From Burkholderia cepacia (GTDB lineage Bacteria; Pseudomonadota; Gammaproteobacteria; Burkholderiales; Burkholderiaceae), in assembly GCF_001039005.1 (NCBI RefSeq), contig NZ_LDWR01000041.1:248001-312000 (forward strand): DNA of 64,000 nucleotides, given 5' to 3'. This document shows positions 9,637-19,248 of the stretch, piece after piece. Below the pieces are notes generated by a model. That model worked only from the letters and a program-made list of their open reading frames with translations. It searched no databases and was not told the DNA's origin. The position numbers and the translations under genes are program-made. Positions within the stretch are counted from its first letter, which is position 1. Each line of letters begins with the position of its first letter.

Positions 9637-9900
9637 ATGAAGAAATCCCTCCTCGTAGCTTCCCTGTTGGCTGCTGTTGCACTGGCTGCTTGCAACAAGA
9701 GCGCTGATCAAGCTGCTTCGTCGGCTGCAAGCGACGCGGCTGCTGCCGCTTCGACGGCTGCTTCGGCAGTTGCTGGTGCTGCGAGCGATGCTGCTGCTGC
9801 TGCTTCGTCGGCAACGGCTGCTGCGAGCGACGCTGCTGCTGCAGTGGCGTCGGCTGCTTCGGCAGCGACGGCTGCTCCGGCTTCGGGCGCAAGCCAGTAA
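9637..9900 (+). CDS. Small alanine-rich lipoprotein
   Basis: 87 residues. The signal sequence MKKSLLVASLLAAVALAAC ends in a lipobox with C19, so a lipidated mature protein of about 69 residues is expected. It consists almost entirely of Ala, Ser, Asp and Thr in loose repeats such as SDAAAAAS, which should form one long helix, as in Lpp-like or entericidin-like envelope lipoproteins. Ribosome binding site AGGA stands 7 bases before ATG 9637; a GTG two codons earlier is also possible. Many alanines use GCT rather than the GCG/GCC favoured by neighbours, a bias that can mark high expression. A strong intrinsic terminator follows. Function unknown. Confidence 0.8.
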   Translation: MKKSLLVASLLAAVALAACNKSADQAASSAASDAAAAASTAASAVAGAASDAAAAASSATAAASDAAAAVASAASAATAAPASGASQ

Positions 9901-9924
9901 GCCTCAGCAATCAGCTGAAAAAAA

Positions 9925-9948
9925 ACCGGCCCGAGGGCCGGTTTTTTT
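9925..9948. terminator. Intrinsic terminator, bidirectional
   Basis: ACCGGCCC (9925-9932), loop GA, GGGCCGGT (9935-9942), followed by a T-run to 9948 and preceded by an A-run from 9918. It serves the lipoprotein gene on the plus strand and can also stop the minus-strand dapA-bamC-metallohydrolase transcript. Confidence 0.9.
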
Positions 9949-10014
9949 ACGTCTGCCGTTTGCGGATCGGTCGCCCGGCAGTCGTACCGGGCCGCCGCAG
10001 CGGCCCTGCCCCGC

Positions 10015-10791
10015 TCATCCGAGCGTCAGCCAGTCGAACCCCGCGTCCTGCGTGGCGACGATCACATCCTCTCCGCTCGTCCCCAGCACGCCGGCAAACG
10101 CCTGGCGGGCCAGTTCCGGCAGGTTGTTCTGCTGGCTCAGGTGCGCCGCGACCAGGTGCTTGAGCCGGCTGCGTTCGAGCGACGCGAGGATGTCGGCCGC
10201 CGCGTCGTTGCTCAGGTGGCCGTGGTTGCCGCCGATACGCGCCTTCAGCGACTGCGGATAGCGGCTCGCGGCCAGCATCGCGGTGTCGTGGTTGGATTCG
10301 AGCACCAGCGCGTCACAGCCGCTCAGGACGGCCGTGATGTGCGGCGTGGCCATCCCGACGTCCGTCAGCACGCCGAGCCGGCGGCAACCGTCCATAAAGA
10401 CGAACTGGAGCGGCTCCCGAGCGTCGTGAGGGACCGTATAGGGCATCACGGCCAGATCGCGTATCGCGGCCGTCTCGTCGCCCCACAACACGTGGAGATC
10501 GACATCGGCCTCGTCCGCACCTACCGCGCGCGCGGTGCCCCAGCTCATGTAGAGCGGCAACGACGCACGTCGGGCAAGCGTCAACGCGCTGCCGACATGG
10601 TCGCTGTGTTCATGGGTGATGAGGATCGCATCGAGATCGTCGATGCCGAGATTCAGTCGGCCGAGCCGGCGCTCGACCTCCTTGGCAGAAAAGCCGCAGT
10701 CGAGCAGCACGCGGGTGGTCGTCGTGCCGCTCGAGGCCTCGACGACCAGCGCGTTGCCTTCGCTGCCGCTTCCGAGGCTGGCGAATCGCAC
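10015..10791 (-). CDS. MBL-fold metallohydrolase (YycJ-like)
   Basis: 258 residues with a GTG start at 10791, four bases after the bamC stop. The zinc motif is T59-H60-E-H62-S-D64-H65, with further ligand regions at VPHDAREP and LVLESNHD, and H in the C-terminal LVAAHLSQQNN. This is the metallo-beta-lactamase fold of the YycJ/WalJ group, thought to be nucleases or phosphodiesterases acting on nucleic acid. It is the last gene of the dapA-bamC unit; the tight spacing implies co-translation. The substrate is unknown. Confidence 0.88.
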   Translation of the reverse strand: MRFASLGSGSEGNALVVEASSGTTTTRVLLDCGFSAKEVERRLGRLNLGIDDLDAILITHEHSDHVGSALTLARRASLPLYMSWGTARAVGADEADVDLHVLWGDETAAIRDLAVMPYTVPHDAREPLQFVFMDGCRRLGVLTDVGMATPHITAVLSGCDALVLESNHDTAMLAASRYPQSLKARIGGNHGHLSNDAAADILASLERSRLKHLVAAHLSQQNNLPELARQAFAGVLGTSGEDVIVATQDAGFDWLTLG

Positions 10792-10795
10792 GCGC

Positions 10796-11941
10796 TCAGT
10801 TCAGCTGCGCGTGGAGCAGCGAAATGATCCGCTGCGCGTCCGACGAATTGTCGACCTGGCCGTCAGCGCCGACCACCGCGACCTGCGTGCCGCCGCTGCC
10901 TTGCGCGCGCACGTTGACCATGAATTCCTTGCCCGGCTTCGCGGCCGACGGGCCGCCGTAGAACAGCTTGCCGAACAGGCCGTCACGCTTGAGCTCTTCC
11001 ATCGAATTCGCATAGCGCACGGTGTACACGCCCTTCTCGCGGTCGCGATTGTCGACCGTGAAGTTGGTACGGTCGAGCGCAAGGCCCACACGCAGCCATG
11101 CACGGTCGAACGATTCGGCCAGCTGCAGCGTCGCTGCGCCGCTGCTCGTATCGGTAACCTGCGCCGGTGCCGTCGCGGGACGCGCATCGGTCAGCAGTTG
11201 CTTCGCCTGCGCGTCGGTCAGGCCGAACTTCTGCATCAGCTTCGACAGGAACACGGCTTCGAGCACCGGGTTGCGCGGCCGCTCCTCCCAGCGCGACGAC
11301 GTGCCGCCCTGCGGACCGACCATCATTTCTTCCATCGCGCTGTGCGTGATCGAGATGTCGGTGTTGCCGTCCGACGTGCGGTTCACGAGCGTGCGGAAGC
11401 GGTCGCGCGTGCCGGACGAGTACGCGAAATCGATGACCTTGCCGATCGTGCGGCGGAACCAGTCGTCGGGAATGTTCGCGCGGTTTTCGGCCCAGTCGGT
11501 GGCCATGATGCCCGTCGACGGCGCATCGGTCTTCAGCGAGAAGCCGTTCTCCTGCCAGAACTCCTTCAGGATCGGCCACAGCTGCTCGGGCGTCCGGCCA
11601 TCGACGACGAGCCAGCGGCGATCGCCGTCGCGCTCGATGTGCATGCCGAGCGGATCCTGCGCGCTCGGGATGCCGTCGGTCGCGTTGCCGGCCTGCGTCG
11701 TAACCCGCGGCGGCAGCGTGCCGAGCCCCGCGTTGGTCGGCGGCGCGACGAACTGCTGGGTCGTCGGCACCGGCTTCAGGTCGCTCGGCACCGCGAGCGG
11801 CGGCGCCGAACCGGTGTTCTTGTAGTTGACCCGGTCAGGGGCCAGATAGTCGTTCAGCGTATCGCAGCCAGCGAGCGCGCCCAGCGCCAGCGCCACCACC
11901 GACATCTGGATGGCGCGAGAGGAAAAGGCGAAACGTTTCAT
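10796..11941 (-). CDS. bamC: Outer membrane assembly lipoprotein BamC
   Basis: 381 residues. The signal peptide ends in the lipobox LGALAGC with C26, and the mature chain begins DTLNDYLAPDRVNYKN, which resembles the unstructured BamD-binding N-terminus of BamC. Two helix-grip domains follow (about residues 95-205 and 250-381). BamC is an accessory subunit of the BAM complex that folds beta-barrel proteins into the outer membrane. The start ATG 11941 has AAGGA upstream. It lies directly downstream of dapA, the same order as dapA-bamC (nlpB) in E. coli, which supports the identity. Confidence 0.93.
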   Translation of the reverse strand: MKRFAFSSRAIQMSVVALALGALAGCDTLNDYLAPDRVNYKNTGSAPPLAVPSDLKPVPTTQQFVAPPTNAGLGTLPPRVTTQAGNATDGIPSAQDPLGMHIERDGDRRWLVVDGRTPEQLWPILKEFWQENGFSLKTDAPSTGIMATDWAENRANIPDDWFRRTIGKVIDFAYSSGTRDRFRTLVNRTSDGNTDISITHSAMEEMMVGPQGGTSSRWEERPRNPVLEAVFLSKLMQKFGLTDAQAKQLLTDARPATAPAQVTDTSSGAATLQLAESFDRAWLRVGLALDRTNFTVDNRDREKGVYTVRYANSMEELKRDGLFGKLFYGGPSAAKPGKEFMVNVRAQGSGGTQVAVVGADGQVDNSSDAQRIISLLHAQLN

Positions 11942-12051
11942 GAAATCCTTCGTCTTGCTAGAACGCTCGTCAGGAGCGGCGCCGGACGGAGCCGGCCGGT
12001 GCGGGTTGATCAGGGGTCGAGCGGCGGCCGCAGGACGCGGCCGCCTCGGCA

Positions 12052-12957
<906 letters not shown>

Positions 12958-13005
12958 GAAACGCGATTGAGATTATGTACCGGTAAACATTGAGATTGTA
13001 GCGGA

Positions 13006-13608
13006 TTAGCCGGGCAGTTCGTAACGTGGAATTCCCGCCCCCGCCTTCGGGGTCGCGCCCTCGCGCACCGCGCAGAGACGCTGGACGAACGCCTCGCGCG
13101 GCGCGGCAACGAAACCGTCCTCGTACGCAACCACCCGCAGGCGGCCGTGCACGGCGTCCAGCAGCTCGCCCGGGGCGAGCAGGAACGCGGGGTTGGACGG
13201 TTTCCCGACCGTTTCGTTTCCTTGCGCGAAGGTTTCGTAGATGAGCACGCCGCCCGGCGCCACCGCATCGAGCAGATGGGGCCAGAGCGGACGATGCAGA
13301 TAATGGGTGACGATCACAGCCGAAAACCGCTCGCCGGCCGGCAACGGCCACGGCGCGCCTTCGAGGTCGGCGTCGCGGGCATCGACGCCCGGGATCGTGC
13401 GCAATGCAGCCAGCGCGGCCGGATCGCGATCGAGCGCGACGACCGGGTGCCCGTGCGACGCGAACCAGCGCGCATGGCGACCACCGCCCGCGGCAACGTC
13501 AAGCACCGCCCCGCCCGCCGGAACGAGCCGCGACCATTGCGCGACCCAGCGCGACGGCTCGGCCTGGGCGACGTGGCCGCCCGCGGCGGCGATGACGGAT
13601 TCGCTCAT
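13006..13608 (-). CDS. Class I SAM-dependent methyltransferase
   Basis: 200 residues. Motif I is VLDVAAGGGRHARWF (about 35-49), followed by an acidic strand end VVALDRDP and the motif IV-like SAVIVTHYLHRPLW, then the post-motif GGVLIYETFAQGN. This is a small cytosolic methyltransferase similar to the TehB/UbiE-like group; the acceptor is not predictable. The start ATG 13608 is six bases after the trpS stop, so the two genes are very likely co-transcribed. The conserved link with trpS might suggest a tRNA or translation target, but that is speculation. Confidence 0.85.
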   Translation of the reverse strand: MSESVIAAAGGHVAQAEPSRWVAQWSRLVPAGGAVLDVAAGGGRHARWFASHGHPVVALDRDPAALAALRTIPGVDARDADLEGAPWPLPAGERFSAVIVTHYLHRPLWPHLLDAVAPGGVLIYETFAQGNETVGKPSNPAFLLAPGELLDAVHGRLRVVAYEDGFVAAPREAFVQRLCAVREGATPKAGAGIPRYELPG

Positions 13609-13613
13609 CGGGA

Positions 13614-14816
13614 TCAGTTGTACGACAGGCCCATCGCGTCGCGCACGTCGCGCATCGTTTCCGTCGCGTACTTGCGCGCCTTGTCGCAACCGTCCGCGAC
13701 GATCGCGCGCAGCAGCGACGGATCGTCCATGTACTTCTGCGCGCGCTCGAGCATCGGTTGCTGCTCGCGCAGGATGCCTTCGACGACCGGCTGCTTGCAG
13801 TCGAGACAGCCGATGCCTGCCGAGCGGCAACCCTTCTGCACCCACTCGTGCGTCGCTTCGTCCGTATAGACCTGATGCAGCTGCCACACCGGGCACTTGT
13901 CGGGGTCGCCCGGATCGGTGCGGCGCACGCGCGCGGGATCGGTCGGCATCGTGCGGACCTTCTTCGTGATCGTCTCGGCGTCTTCACGCAGGCCGATCGT
14001 GTTGCCGTACGACTTGGACATCTTCTGCCCGTCGAGGCCCGGCATCCGCGACGCTTCGGTCAGGAGCGCCTGCGGCTCGACCAGGATGATCTTGCGCGCG
14101 CCTTCGAGATAGCCGAACAGGCGTTCGCGGTCGCTCATCGACAGGCTCTGCGATTCCTGCAGCATCGCGCGCGCCTGTTCGAGCGCCTCATCGTCGCCCT
14201 CCTGCTGATACGCGTTGCGCAGCTCGTGATAGAGCTTCGCGCGCTTGCCGCCGAGCTTCTTTGCGGCGTCGAGCGCCTTCTCCTCGAAACCGGGCTCGCG
14301 GCCGTACAGGTAGTTGAAACGGCGCGCGATTTCGCGCGTCATCTCGACGTGCGGCACCTGATCCTCGCCGACCGGCACGAGCGAGCCGCGATACAGCAGG
14401 ATGTCGGCCGCCATCAAAACCGGATAGCCGAGGAAGCCGTAGGTCGACAGATCCTTGTCCTTCAGCTTCTCCATCTGCTCCTTGTAGGTCGGCACGCGTT
14501 CGAGCCAGCCGAGCGGCGTGCTCATGCCGAGCAGCAGCGCCAGCTCGGCATGCTCGGGCACCTTGCTCTGGATGAACAGCGTCGCCTGTGCCGGATCGAT
14601 GCCGGACGCGAGCCAGTCGATCAGCACGTCCCACACGTTCTTCTCGATGACCTCGGGCGTCTCGTAGTGCGTCGTCAGCGCATGCCAGTCGACGACGCAG
14701 AAAAAGCACGGGTACTCGGACTGCAGCTTCACCCAGTTTTTCAGCACGCCGTGGTAATGGCCGAGGTGCAGCGACCCGGTGGGTCGCATGCCGGAGAAAA
14801 TACGTTCTGGGAACAT
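13614..14816 (-). CDS. trpS: Tryptophan--tRNA ligase, four-cysteine long form
   Basis: 400 residues, about 65 longer than E. coli TrpS. Class I signatures are LHLGH (16-20) and KMSKS (265-269). The extra length includes a segment at about 180-250 and a C-terminal region with C308, C330, C337 and C340 (C-x21-C-x6-C-x2-C). That closely resembles the C-x22-C-x6-C-x2-C motif that holds a [4Fe-4S] cluster in the Thermotoga maritima enzyme. The protein charges tRNA-Trp in the cytosol. Start ATG 14816 fits the family start (MFPERIFSGMRPTG); the frame is open further upstream but overlaps the protease gene. It lies nine bases after the M50 protease gene. Confidence 0.96.
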   Translation of the reverse strand: MFPERIFSGMRPTGSLHLGHYHGVLKNWVKLQSEYPCFFCVVDWHALTTHYETPEVIEKNVWDVLIDWLASGIDPAQATLFIQSKVPEHAELALLLGMSTPLGWLERVPTYKEQMEKLKDKDLSTYGFLGYPVLMAADILLYRGSLVPVGEDQVPHVEMTREIARRFNYLYGREPGFEEKALDAAKKLGGKRAKLYHELRNAYQQEGDDEALEQARAMLQESQSLSMSDRERLFGYLEGARKIILVEPQALLTEASRMPGLDGQKMSKSYGNTIGLREDAETITKKVRTMPTDPARVRRTDPGDPDKCPVWQLHQVYTDEATHEWVQKGCRSAGIGCLDCKQPVVEGILREQQPMLERAQKYMDDPSLLRAIVADGCDKARKYATETMRDVRDAMGLSYN

Positions 14817-14824
14817 GATTGTCG

Positions 14825-15487
14825 TTAGAAAAGCGAGGCGAAGGGAGACAGGATGGCGCTCAGGACGGCGTAGCCGACATTGACGAGCGGGCGCAGCCAG
14901 AAGTTCGTCAGCACGCCCGTCGCGACCAGCACGAGGACGATGATGAAACCGTACGGCTCGATGCGCGACAGCGCGATCGATTGCTTCGGCGGCAGCAGCG
15001 CCGCCAGGATGCGGCCGCCGTCGAGCGGCGGCAGCGGAAACAGGTTCAGCACGCCGAGCACGAGGTTCGCGCTGACGCCGGCAAACGCCATCCGCGTGAA
15101 GAACGGCTCGTCGACGCCGACGGCGGGCAGCACGAGGGTCAGCAGGCCCCAGACCAGCGCCTGCACGAAATTGCAGGCCGGGCCCGCAAGCGCGACCCAC
15201 AGGCTGCCCCAGCGCGGATCGCGCAGGTTGCCGAACGAAACCGGCACCGGCTTCGCATAACCGAACAGGAACGCGCCGCCCGTCAGGAAATACATCGCGA
15301 GCGGAATCGCGATCGTGCCGATCGGATCGATGTGGCGCATCGGATTGAACGACACGCGCCCCATCATGTAGGCGGTGTTGTCGCCGAGCAGGCGGGCGGC
15401 ATAGCCGTGCGCGGCCTCGTGCAGCGTGATCGCGAAGATCACGGGCAGCGCGTAGACGGCGATGGTCTGTATCAGGGAAGCATCCAT
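14825..15487 (-). CDS. Site-2 protease family membrane protein (peptidase M50)
   Basis: 220 residues with about six hydrophobic segments. The zinc motif H23-E24-A-A-H27 lies in the first transmembrane helix (TLHEAAHGYAARLLGD), and the third ligand motif is NLFPLPPLDGGRIL. This matches the compact, PDZ-less YwhC/Rip-like group of intramembrane metalloproteases, whose substrates are mostly unknown. It sits between yciO and trpS in a tight minus-strand run. Inner-membrane location is inferred from hydrophobicity. Confidence 0.9.
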   Translation of the reverse strand: MDASLIQTIAVYALPVIFAITLHEAAHGYAARLLGDNTAYMMGRVSFNPMRHIDPIGTIAIPLAMYFLTGGAFLFGYAKPVPVSFGNLRDPRWGSLWVALAGPACNFVQALVWGLLTLVLPAVGVDEPFFTRMAFAGVSANLVLGVLNLFPLPPLDGGRILAALLPPKQSIALSRIEPYGFIIVLVLVATGVLTNFWLRPLVNVGYAVLSAILSPFASLF

Positions 15488-15534
15488 ATCGCGTTATTGT
15501 AACAAGCGCACTCGCGCAAAAAAGGACGGCGCGC

Positions 15535-16167
15535 TTACGCGGCCGAGAGTCCGAACGGTTCGAGCGCGCCGCGCCCCACGCGCACGAGCTCCGGCTCGTC
15601 GCCGGTCAGGTCGATCACCGTCGACGGCTCGCGCGGGCATGCGCCGCCGTCGATCACGAGGTCGACCTGTTTCTCGAGCCGCGCGCGGATGTCGTCGGGA
15701 TCGTTGAGCGGCTCGTCGTCCGGCGGCAGGATCAGCGTCGTGCCGAGCAGCGGCTGGCCGAGCGACTCCAGCAACGCGAGCGTAATCGCGTGATCGGGCA
15801 CGCGCAGCCCGATCGTCTTGCGCGACGGGTGCGACAGCCGGCGCGGGACTTCCTTCGTCGCCTGCAGGATGAAGACGTACGGGCCCGGCGTCACCGACTT
15901 GATCTGCCGGTACTGGCGGTTGTCGACCATCGCGAAGTTGGCGAGCTCGGACAGGTCGCGCACGAGCAGCGACAGGTGCTGCTTCTCGTCGAGGCCACGA
16001 ATCCGGCGCACGCGCTCGACCGCATCCTTGTCGTCGAGATGGCACGCGAGCGCATAGCTCGAATCGGTCGGCATCGCGATCACGCCGCCCTTGCTGATGA
16101 TCTCCACGGCCTGTTTGATCAGGCGCGGCTGCGGATTATCCGGATGAATCCTGAAGAACTGGGACAT
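15535..16167 (-). CDS. yciO: YciO-type Sua5/YrdC domain protein
   Basis: 210 residues. MSQFFRIHPDNPQPRLIKQA, the KGGVIAMPTDSSYAL block and TPGPYVFILQATKEVPRR align closely with what I recall of E. coli YciO. The fold binds ATP/threonylcarbamoyl-AMP and RNA. TsaC/YrdC itself makes threonylcarbamoyl-adenylate for t6A in tRNA, but YciO is reported as a paralogue that does not replace YrdC, so I do not call it a t6A enzyme. It follows the rnm/trpH gene, as yciO does in E. coli. Confidence 0.9.
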   Translation of the reverse strand: MSQFFRIHPDNPQPRLIKQAVEIISKGGVIAMPTDSSYALACHLDDKDAVERVRRIRGLDEKQHLSLLVRDLSELANFAMVDNRQYRQIKSVTPGPYVFILQATKEVPRRLSHPSRKTIGLRVPDHAITLALLESLGQPLLGTTLILPPDDEPLNDPDDIRARLEKQVDLVIDGGACPREPSTVIDLTGDEPELVRVGRGALEPFGLSAA

Positions 16168-16238
16168 GGGGACACGTAAAGAGGGAGAAATCGGATGCGC
16201 AGTCGGCGGCGATACGGGCGGCGGGCAGCCGCCCGGCG

Positions 16239-17078
16239 TCAGAGCCAGCGTTCCCAGACCGGCGTCAGGTCGGGCGGCAACGGCGGCAGGCCGCCGAGTT
16301 CGACACGGCCCTCGCCCGGCGCATGGAAATCCGAGCCGCGCGACACTTCGAAGCCGAAGCGGCGCGCAACGTCCGCATATTCGCGGTACTGGTCGGGCGT
16401 GTGGCTGCCCGTGACGACTTCGATCGCGCGGCCGCCAAGGTCGATGAACTCGCCGAAGAACGCGTCGAATTCGATGGGCGTATAGCGGTAACGGCCCGGA
16501 TGCGCGACCACCGCTTCGCCGCCCGCCGCGCGAATCCACGCGACCGCGTCGGACAGCGCCGCCCAGCGATGCGGGACGAACCCGGGCTTGCCGTCGCCGA
16601 GCAGGCGGTCGAACACGTCGGACGTCGATTCGGCATGGCCGTTCTCGACGAGAAAGCGCGCGAAATGCGTGCGCGAGATCAGATCGGGATTCGATACGTA
16701 CTTGAGCGCGCCGTCGTACGCGCCGGGAATGCCGAGCGTCGCGAGCTGCGCGCCGATCGCCACCGCGCGGGCCGCACGGCCGTGACGCGTGCGGTACAGG
16801 CCGTCGACGAGCGCCGGGTTCGCGGGATCGATGTTCAGGCCGACGATGTGCACGGTGCGCGACGCCCACGTGACCGAAATCTCGACGCCGCTCAGGTAGC
16901 GCATGCCGAGCGCTTCCGCCTCGCTGCGCGCCACCTCCTGACCGCCGATCTCGTCGTGGTCGGTCAGCGCCCACAGGGTCACGCCGCCGGCATGGGCGCG
17001 GCGCGCGACGTCGGCAGGCGACAGCAACCCGTCGGAAACATTCGAATGGCAGTGGAGATCAGCGTTCATTGTTGGCAT
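16239..17078 (-). CDS. rnm: PHP-domain phosphoesterase, RNase AM / TrpH family
   Basis: 279 residues. The PHP metal motifs are D7-L-H9-C-H11-S, TDHDE (about 40-44), the VVAHPGRY block and the C-terminal GSDFHAPG. The family removes 5' nucleotides from short RNAs and 3'-phosphate from 3',5'-bisphosphonucleotides; in E. coli (YciV/Rnm) it trims 5' ends of rRNA. ATG at 17078 or the in-frame ATG at 17069 (MNADLHCHS) could be the start; the second fits the family better. The pairing with yciO mirrors E. coli. Substrate assignment is by family. Confidence 0.88.
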   Translation of the reverse strand: MPTMNADLHCHSNVSDGLLSPADVARRAHAGGVTLWALTDHDEIGGQEVARSEAEALGMRYLSGVEISVTWASRTVHIVGLNIDPANPALVDGLYRTRHGRAARAVAIGAQLATLGIPGAYDGALKYVSNPDLISRTHFARFLVENGHAESTSDVFDRLLGDGKPGFVPHRWAALSDAVAWIRAAGGEAVVAHPGRYRYTPIEFDAFFGEFIDLGGRAIEVVTGSHTPDQYREYADVARRFGFEVSRGSDFHAPGEGRVELGGLPPLPPDLTPVWERWL

Positions 17079-17151
17079 GGCAGGTAAGGCTTCATTCTAC
17101 TGCAACGCGGCAATTGCGCCGCTCGCCTGCCCCGCCGCTGCCGTCGCGCGC

Positions 17152-18042
17152 TTACGCGCAGAACGCCTCGATCAGCGCCGCGATCTGCTCGGGCTGGTCG
17201 TGATGCACCATGTGGCCGGCATCCTCGACGAGCTTCTCGCGCCAGTCGGGAAACGCGTTGAAACGCGCCTTGAATTCCGGCAGCGGGATGTCGCCGGCGA
17301 GGTGCGCGAGCGTCGGCGAATTGACGGCCTCGACGTGCAGCACCTTCGCACGCACCTGCGTCCAGGTGGCCATCACTTCGTCCAGCCGGTAAAGCAGCGG
17401 GCCCGGCATCTTGTGCGCGGGGTCGGCCAGCAGGTGATAGAGGCCGTCGTCGCCGCGCTTCGACCAGTGCGCGGCGAGGAACGCGGCGCGGTGCGGATCG
17501 AGCCGCGGATTGGTCTTGGTCAGCCGCGCCGCCACTTCGTCGAGGGACGCGTAAGGGCGCAGCGCGGGCGGCTCACGCAGCTCGTCCAGCCAGCCGCGCA
17601 GCCGGCGCGGTGCCTGCTCGGCCCGCGCCGGCACGAGCCCGAAACCCTCGAGGTCGACCACGCGCCGCACGCGCTCCGGCCGCGCGCCGGCATACAGGCA
17701 CACGACGTTCGCGCCCATGCTGTGCCCGACCAGGTTGACTTCGCCGGTCGGCGCATAGTGGTCGACGAGCGCATCGAGGTCGCTCAGGTATTCGTGGAAC
17801 CAGTAGTGACCGCCGCCCTGCCGCGCGACCGGCCAGTCGGACAGCCCGAAGCCGCGCGCATCGGGTGCGATCACCTGCCAGTCGCCCGCCAGCGCATCGA
17901 CGACGAACTGGAACGACGCCGCGACGTCCATCCAGCCGTGCAGCATGAACAGCATCGGCGCATCGGGGCGGCCCCAGCGCCGCACATGCAGCCGGACGCC
18001 GCGCACCAGGACGAAATCGGAAACGGAACTCGAGGCACTCAT
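17152..18042 (-). CDS. Alpha/beta-fold hydrolase
   Basis: 296 residues. The oxyanion motif is LHGWMD (35-40), the nucleophile elbow is V-G-H-S108-M-G, and a C-terminal His lies in EDAGHMVHHDQP. A lid region (about 125-215) is rich in Arg. It resembles epoxide hydrolase or haloalkane-like esterases of unknown substrate. I used ATG 18042 (MSASSSVSDF), since the upstream in-frame TTG at 18054 adds only four residues. On the minus strand a perfect TATAAT lies 31 bases before the ATG (18073-18078), but no matching -35 is visible. It has no signal peptide. Confidence 0.85.
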   Translation of the reverse strand: MSASSSVSDFVLVRGVRLHVRRWGRPDAPMLFMLHGWMDVAASFQFVVDALAGDWQVIAPDARGFGLSDWPVARQGGGHYWFHEYLSDLDALVDHYAPTGEVNLVGHSMGANVVCLYAGARPERVRRVVDLEGFGLVPARAEQAPRRLRGWLDELREPPALRPYASLDEVAARLTKTNPRLDPHRAAFLAAHWSKRGDDGLYHLLADPAHKMPGPLLYRLDEVMATWTQVRAKVLHVEAVNSPTLAHLAGDIPLPEFKARFNAFPDWREKLVEDAGHMVHHDQPEQIAALIEAFCA

Positions 18043-18238
18043 TGCAGCCGCCAAAAAAAGAATGGTCGTTCGATTATAGCGGCGGCGCCTCCGTTCCGGC
18101 GGCCGGCAATCGAGGCACCGCTCTAGCGGCGTGGTCGCTCAACAGCCTGCCGGGCGGGCCGGTTGTCCGACCGGAAAGCCGCCAGCCAGGCGCGCGCGTC
18201 GGCCGTCGGGAAACAAAAAGCAGCCGAACACGAGCCGG

Positions 18239-19105
18239 CTAACGCGCCGCTTTTCCGTCTACGCCGTCCGCCCCGTCCTGCGCGGCCAGCTCGTCGAGTT
18301 CGGCCTGCTCGAATCCAGCATTTCGACGCGCATCGAAATTGAACGGACCGCGCAGCCGCGGCGCATGGTATTGCTCGGCGAGCTGCCGGTAGGCCGGCAC
18401 CGGAGCGCGGCCGGCTTCGTCGCACAAATGCCGGAACCAGCGGTTGCCGATCGCGACATGGCCGATCTCGTCGCGCAGGATCACGTCGAGGATCGCGGCC
18501 GACGCCTCGTCGCCCGCCTGTACGAGCCGCGCGCGGATCGGCGGCGACGCATCCAGCCCGCGGGCCTCGAGCGTGCGCGGCACGAGCGCCATGCGCGCAA
18601 GCACGTCGCCCTTGGTCCGCTCGCACATCTCCCACAGCCCGTTGTGCGCGGGAAAATCGCCGTACGCATGGCCGAATGCCGCCAGCCGGTCGGACAGCAG
18701 CGTGAAGTGATAGGCCTCCTCGGCCGCCACCTTCAGCCAGTCCGCATAAAACGCATCCGGCAGGCCCGGAAAACGCCAGACCGCGTCGAGCGCCAGGTTG
18801 ATCGCGTTGAATTCGATATGGGCGAGCGCGTGCAGCAGCACGGCGCGCCCTTCGGGCGAACGCATGCTGCGTCGCTCGAGCTGGCGCGGCTCGACGAGCG
18901 TCGGACGCGCCGGACGTCCGGGCAGATCGGCCGGTTCGCGCAGTTCGAGCGACGGTGCGATCGCGGCGCGCCCGGCCAGCAGCGCGTCGTACAACGCGCG
19001 CACCTGCGCGGCCTTGGCCGCGGGTTCGGCGACACGCAGCGCATCGAGCGCGGTATCGCGCACACAGGCCGGCGCATTGCCGAAAGAAGAAGACTCCATG
19101 CTCAT
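18239..19105 (-). CDS. Ferritin-like DUF455 protein
   Basis: 288 residues. It carries a four-helix di-iron pattern: HIEFNAINLALD, AAEEAYHFTLL and DEIGHVAIGNRW, each with spaced Glu/His suited to two iron atoms. It belongs to the DUF455 family, distantly related to tRNA hydroxylase MiaE and other ferritin-like oxygenases; no activity is known to me. Starts at ATG 19105 (MSMESSSF) or 19099 are both possible, with no strong ribosome binding site. It diverges from the carbonic anhydrase gene over 143 bases. Confidence 0.8.
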   Translation of the reverse strand: MSMESSSFGNAPACVRDTALDALRVAEPAAKAAQVRALYDALLAGRAAIAPSLELREPADLPGRPARPTLVEPRQLERRSMRSPEGRAVLLHALAHIEFNAINLALDAVWRFPGLPDAFYADWLKVAAEEAYHFTLLSDRLAAFGHAYGDFPAHNGLWEMCERTKGDVLARMALVPRTLEARGLDASPPIRARLVQAGDEASAAILDVILRDEIGHVAIGNRWFRHLCDEAGRAPVPAYRQLAEQYHAPRLRGPFNFDARRNAGFEQAELDELAAQDGADGVDGKAAR

Positions 19106-19248
19106 AAACGGGGACACCCTGCATGCGCATCGCGGGAGCGCACGCACGCGACGGTTTACAATATGCGATTGTTCCGCGGCGCAATGCGCCGGGCAAACCA
19201 GACGCGCCATTCTACCGGCGCCCATCATCGAAGAGACAAGGAGACTCC

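Noticed and set aside
15535-16167. Annotating this gene as the t6A enzyme TsaC/Sua5
   Set aside because: Sequence follows YciO, a paralogue that does not replace YrdC in E. coli.
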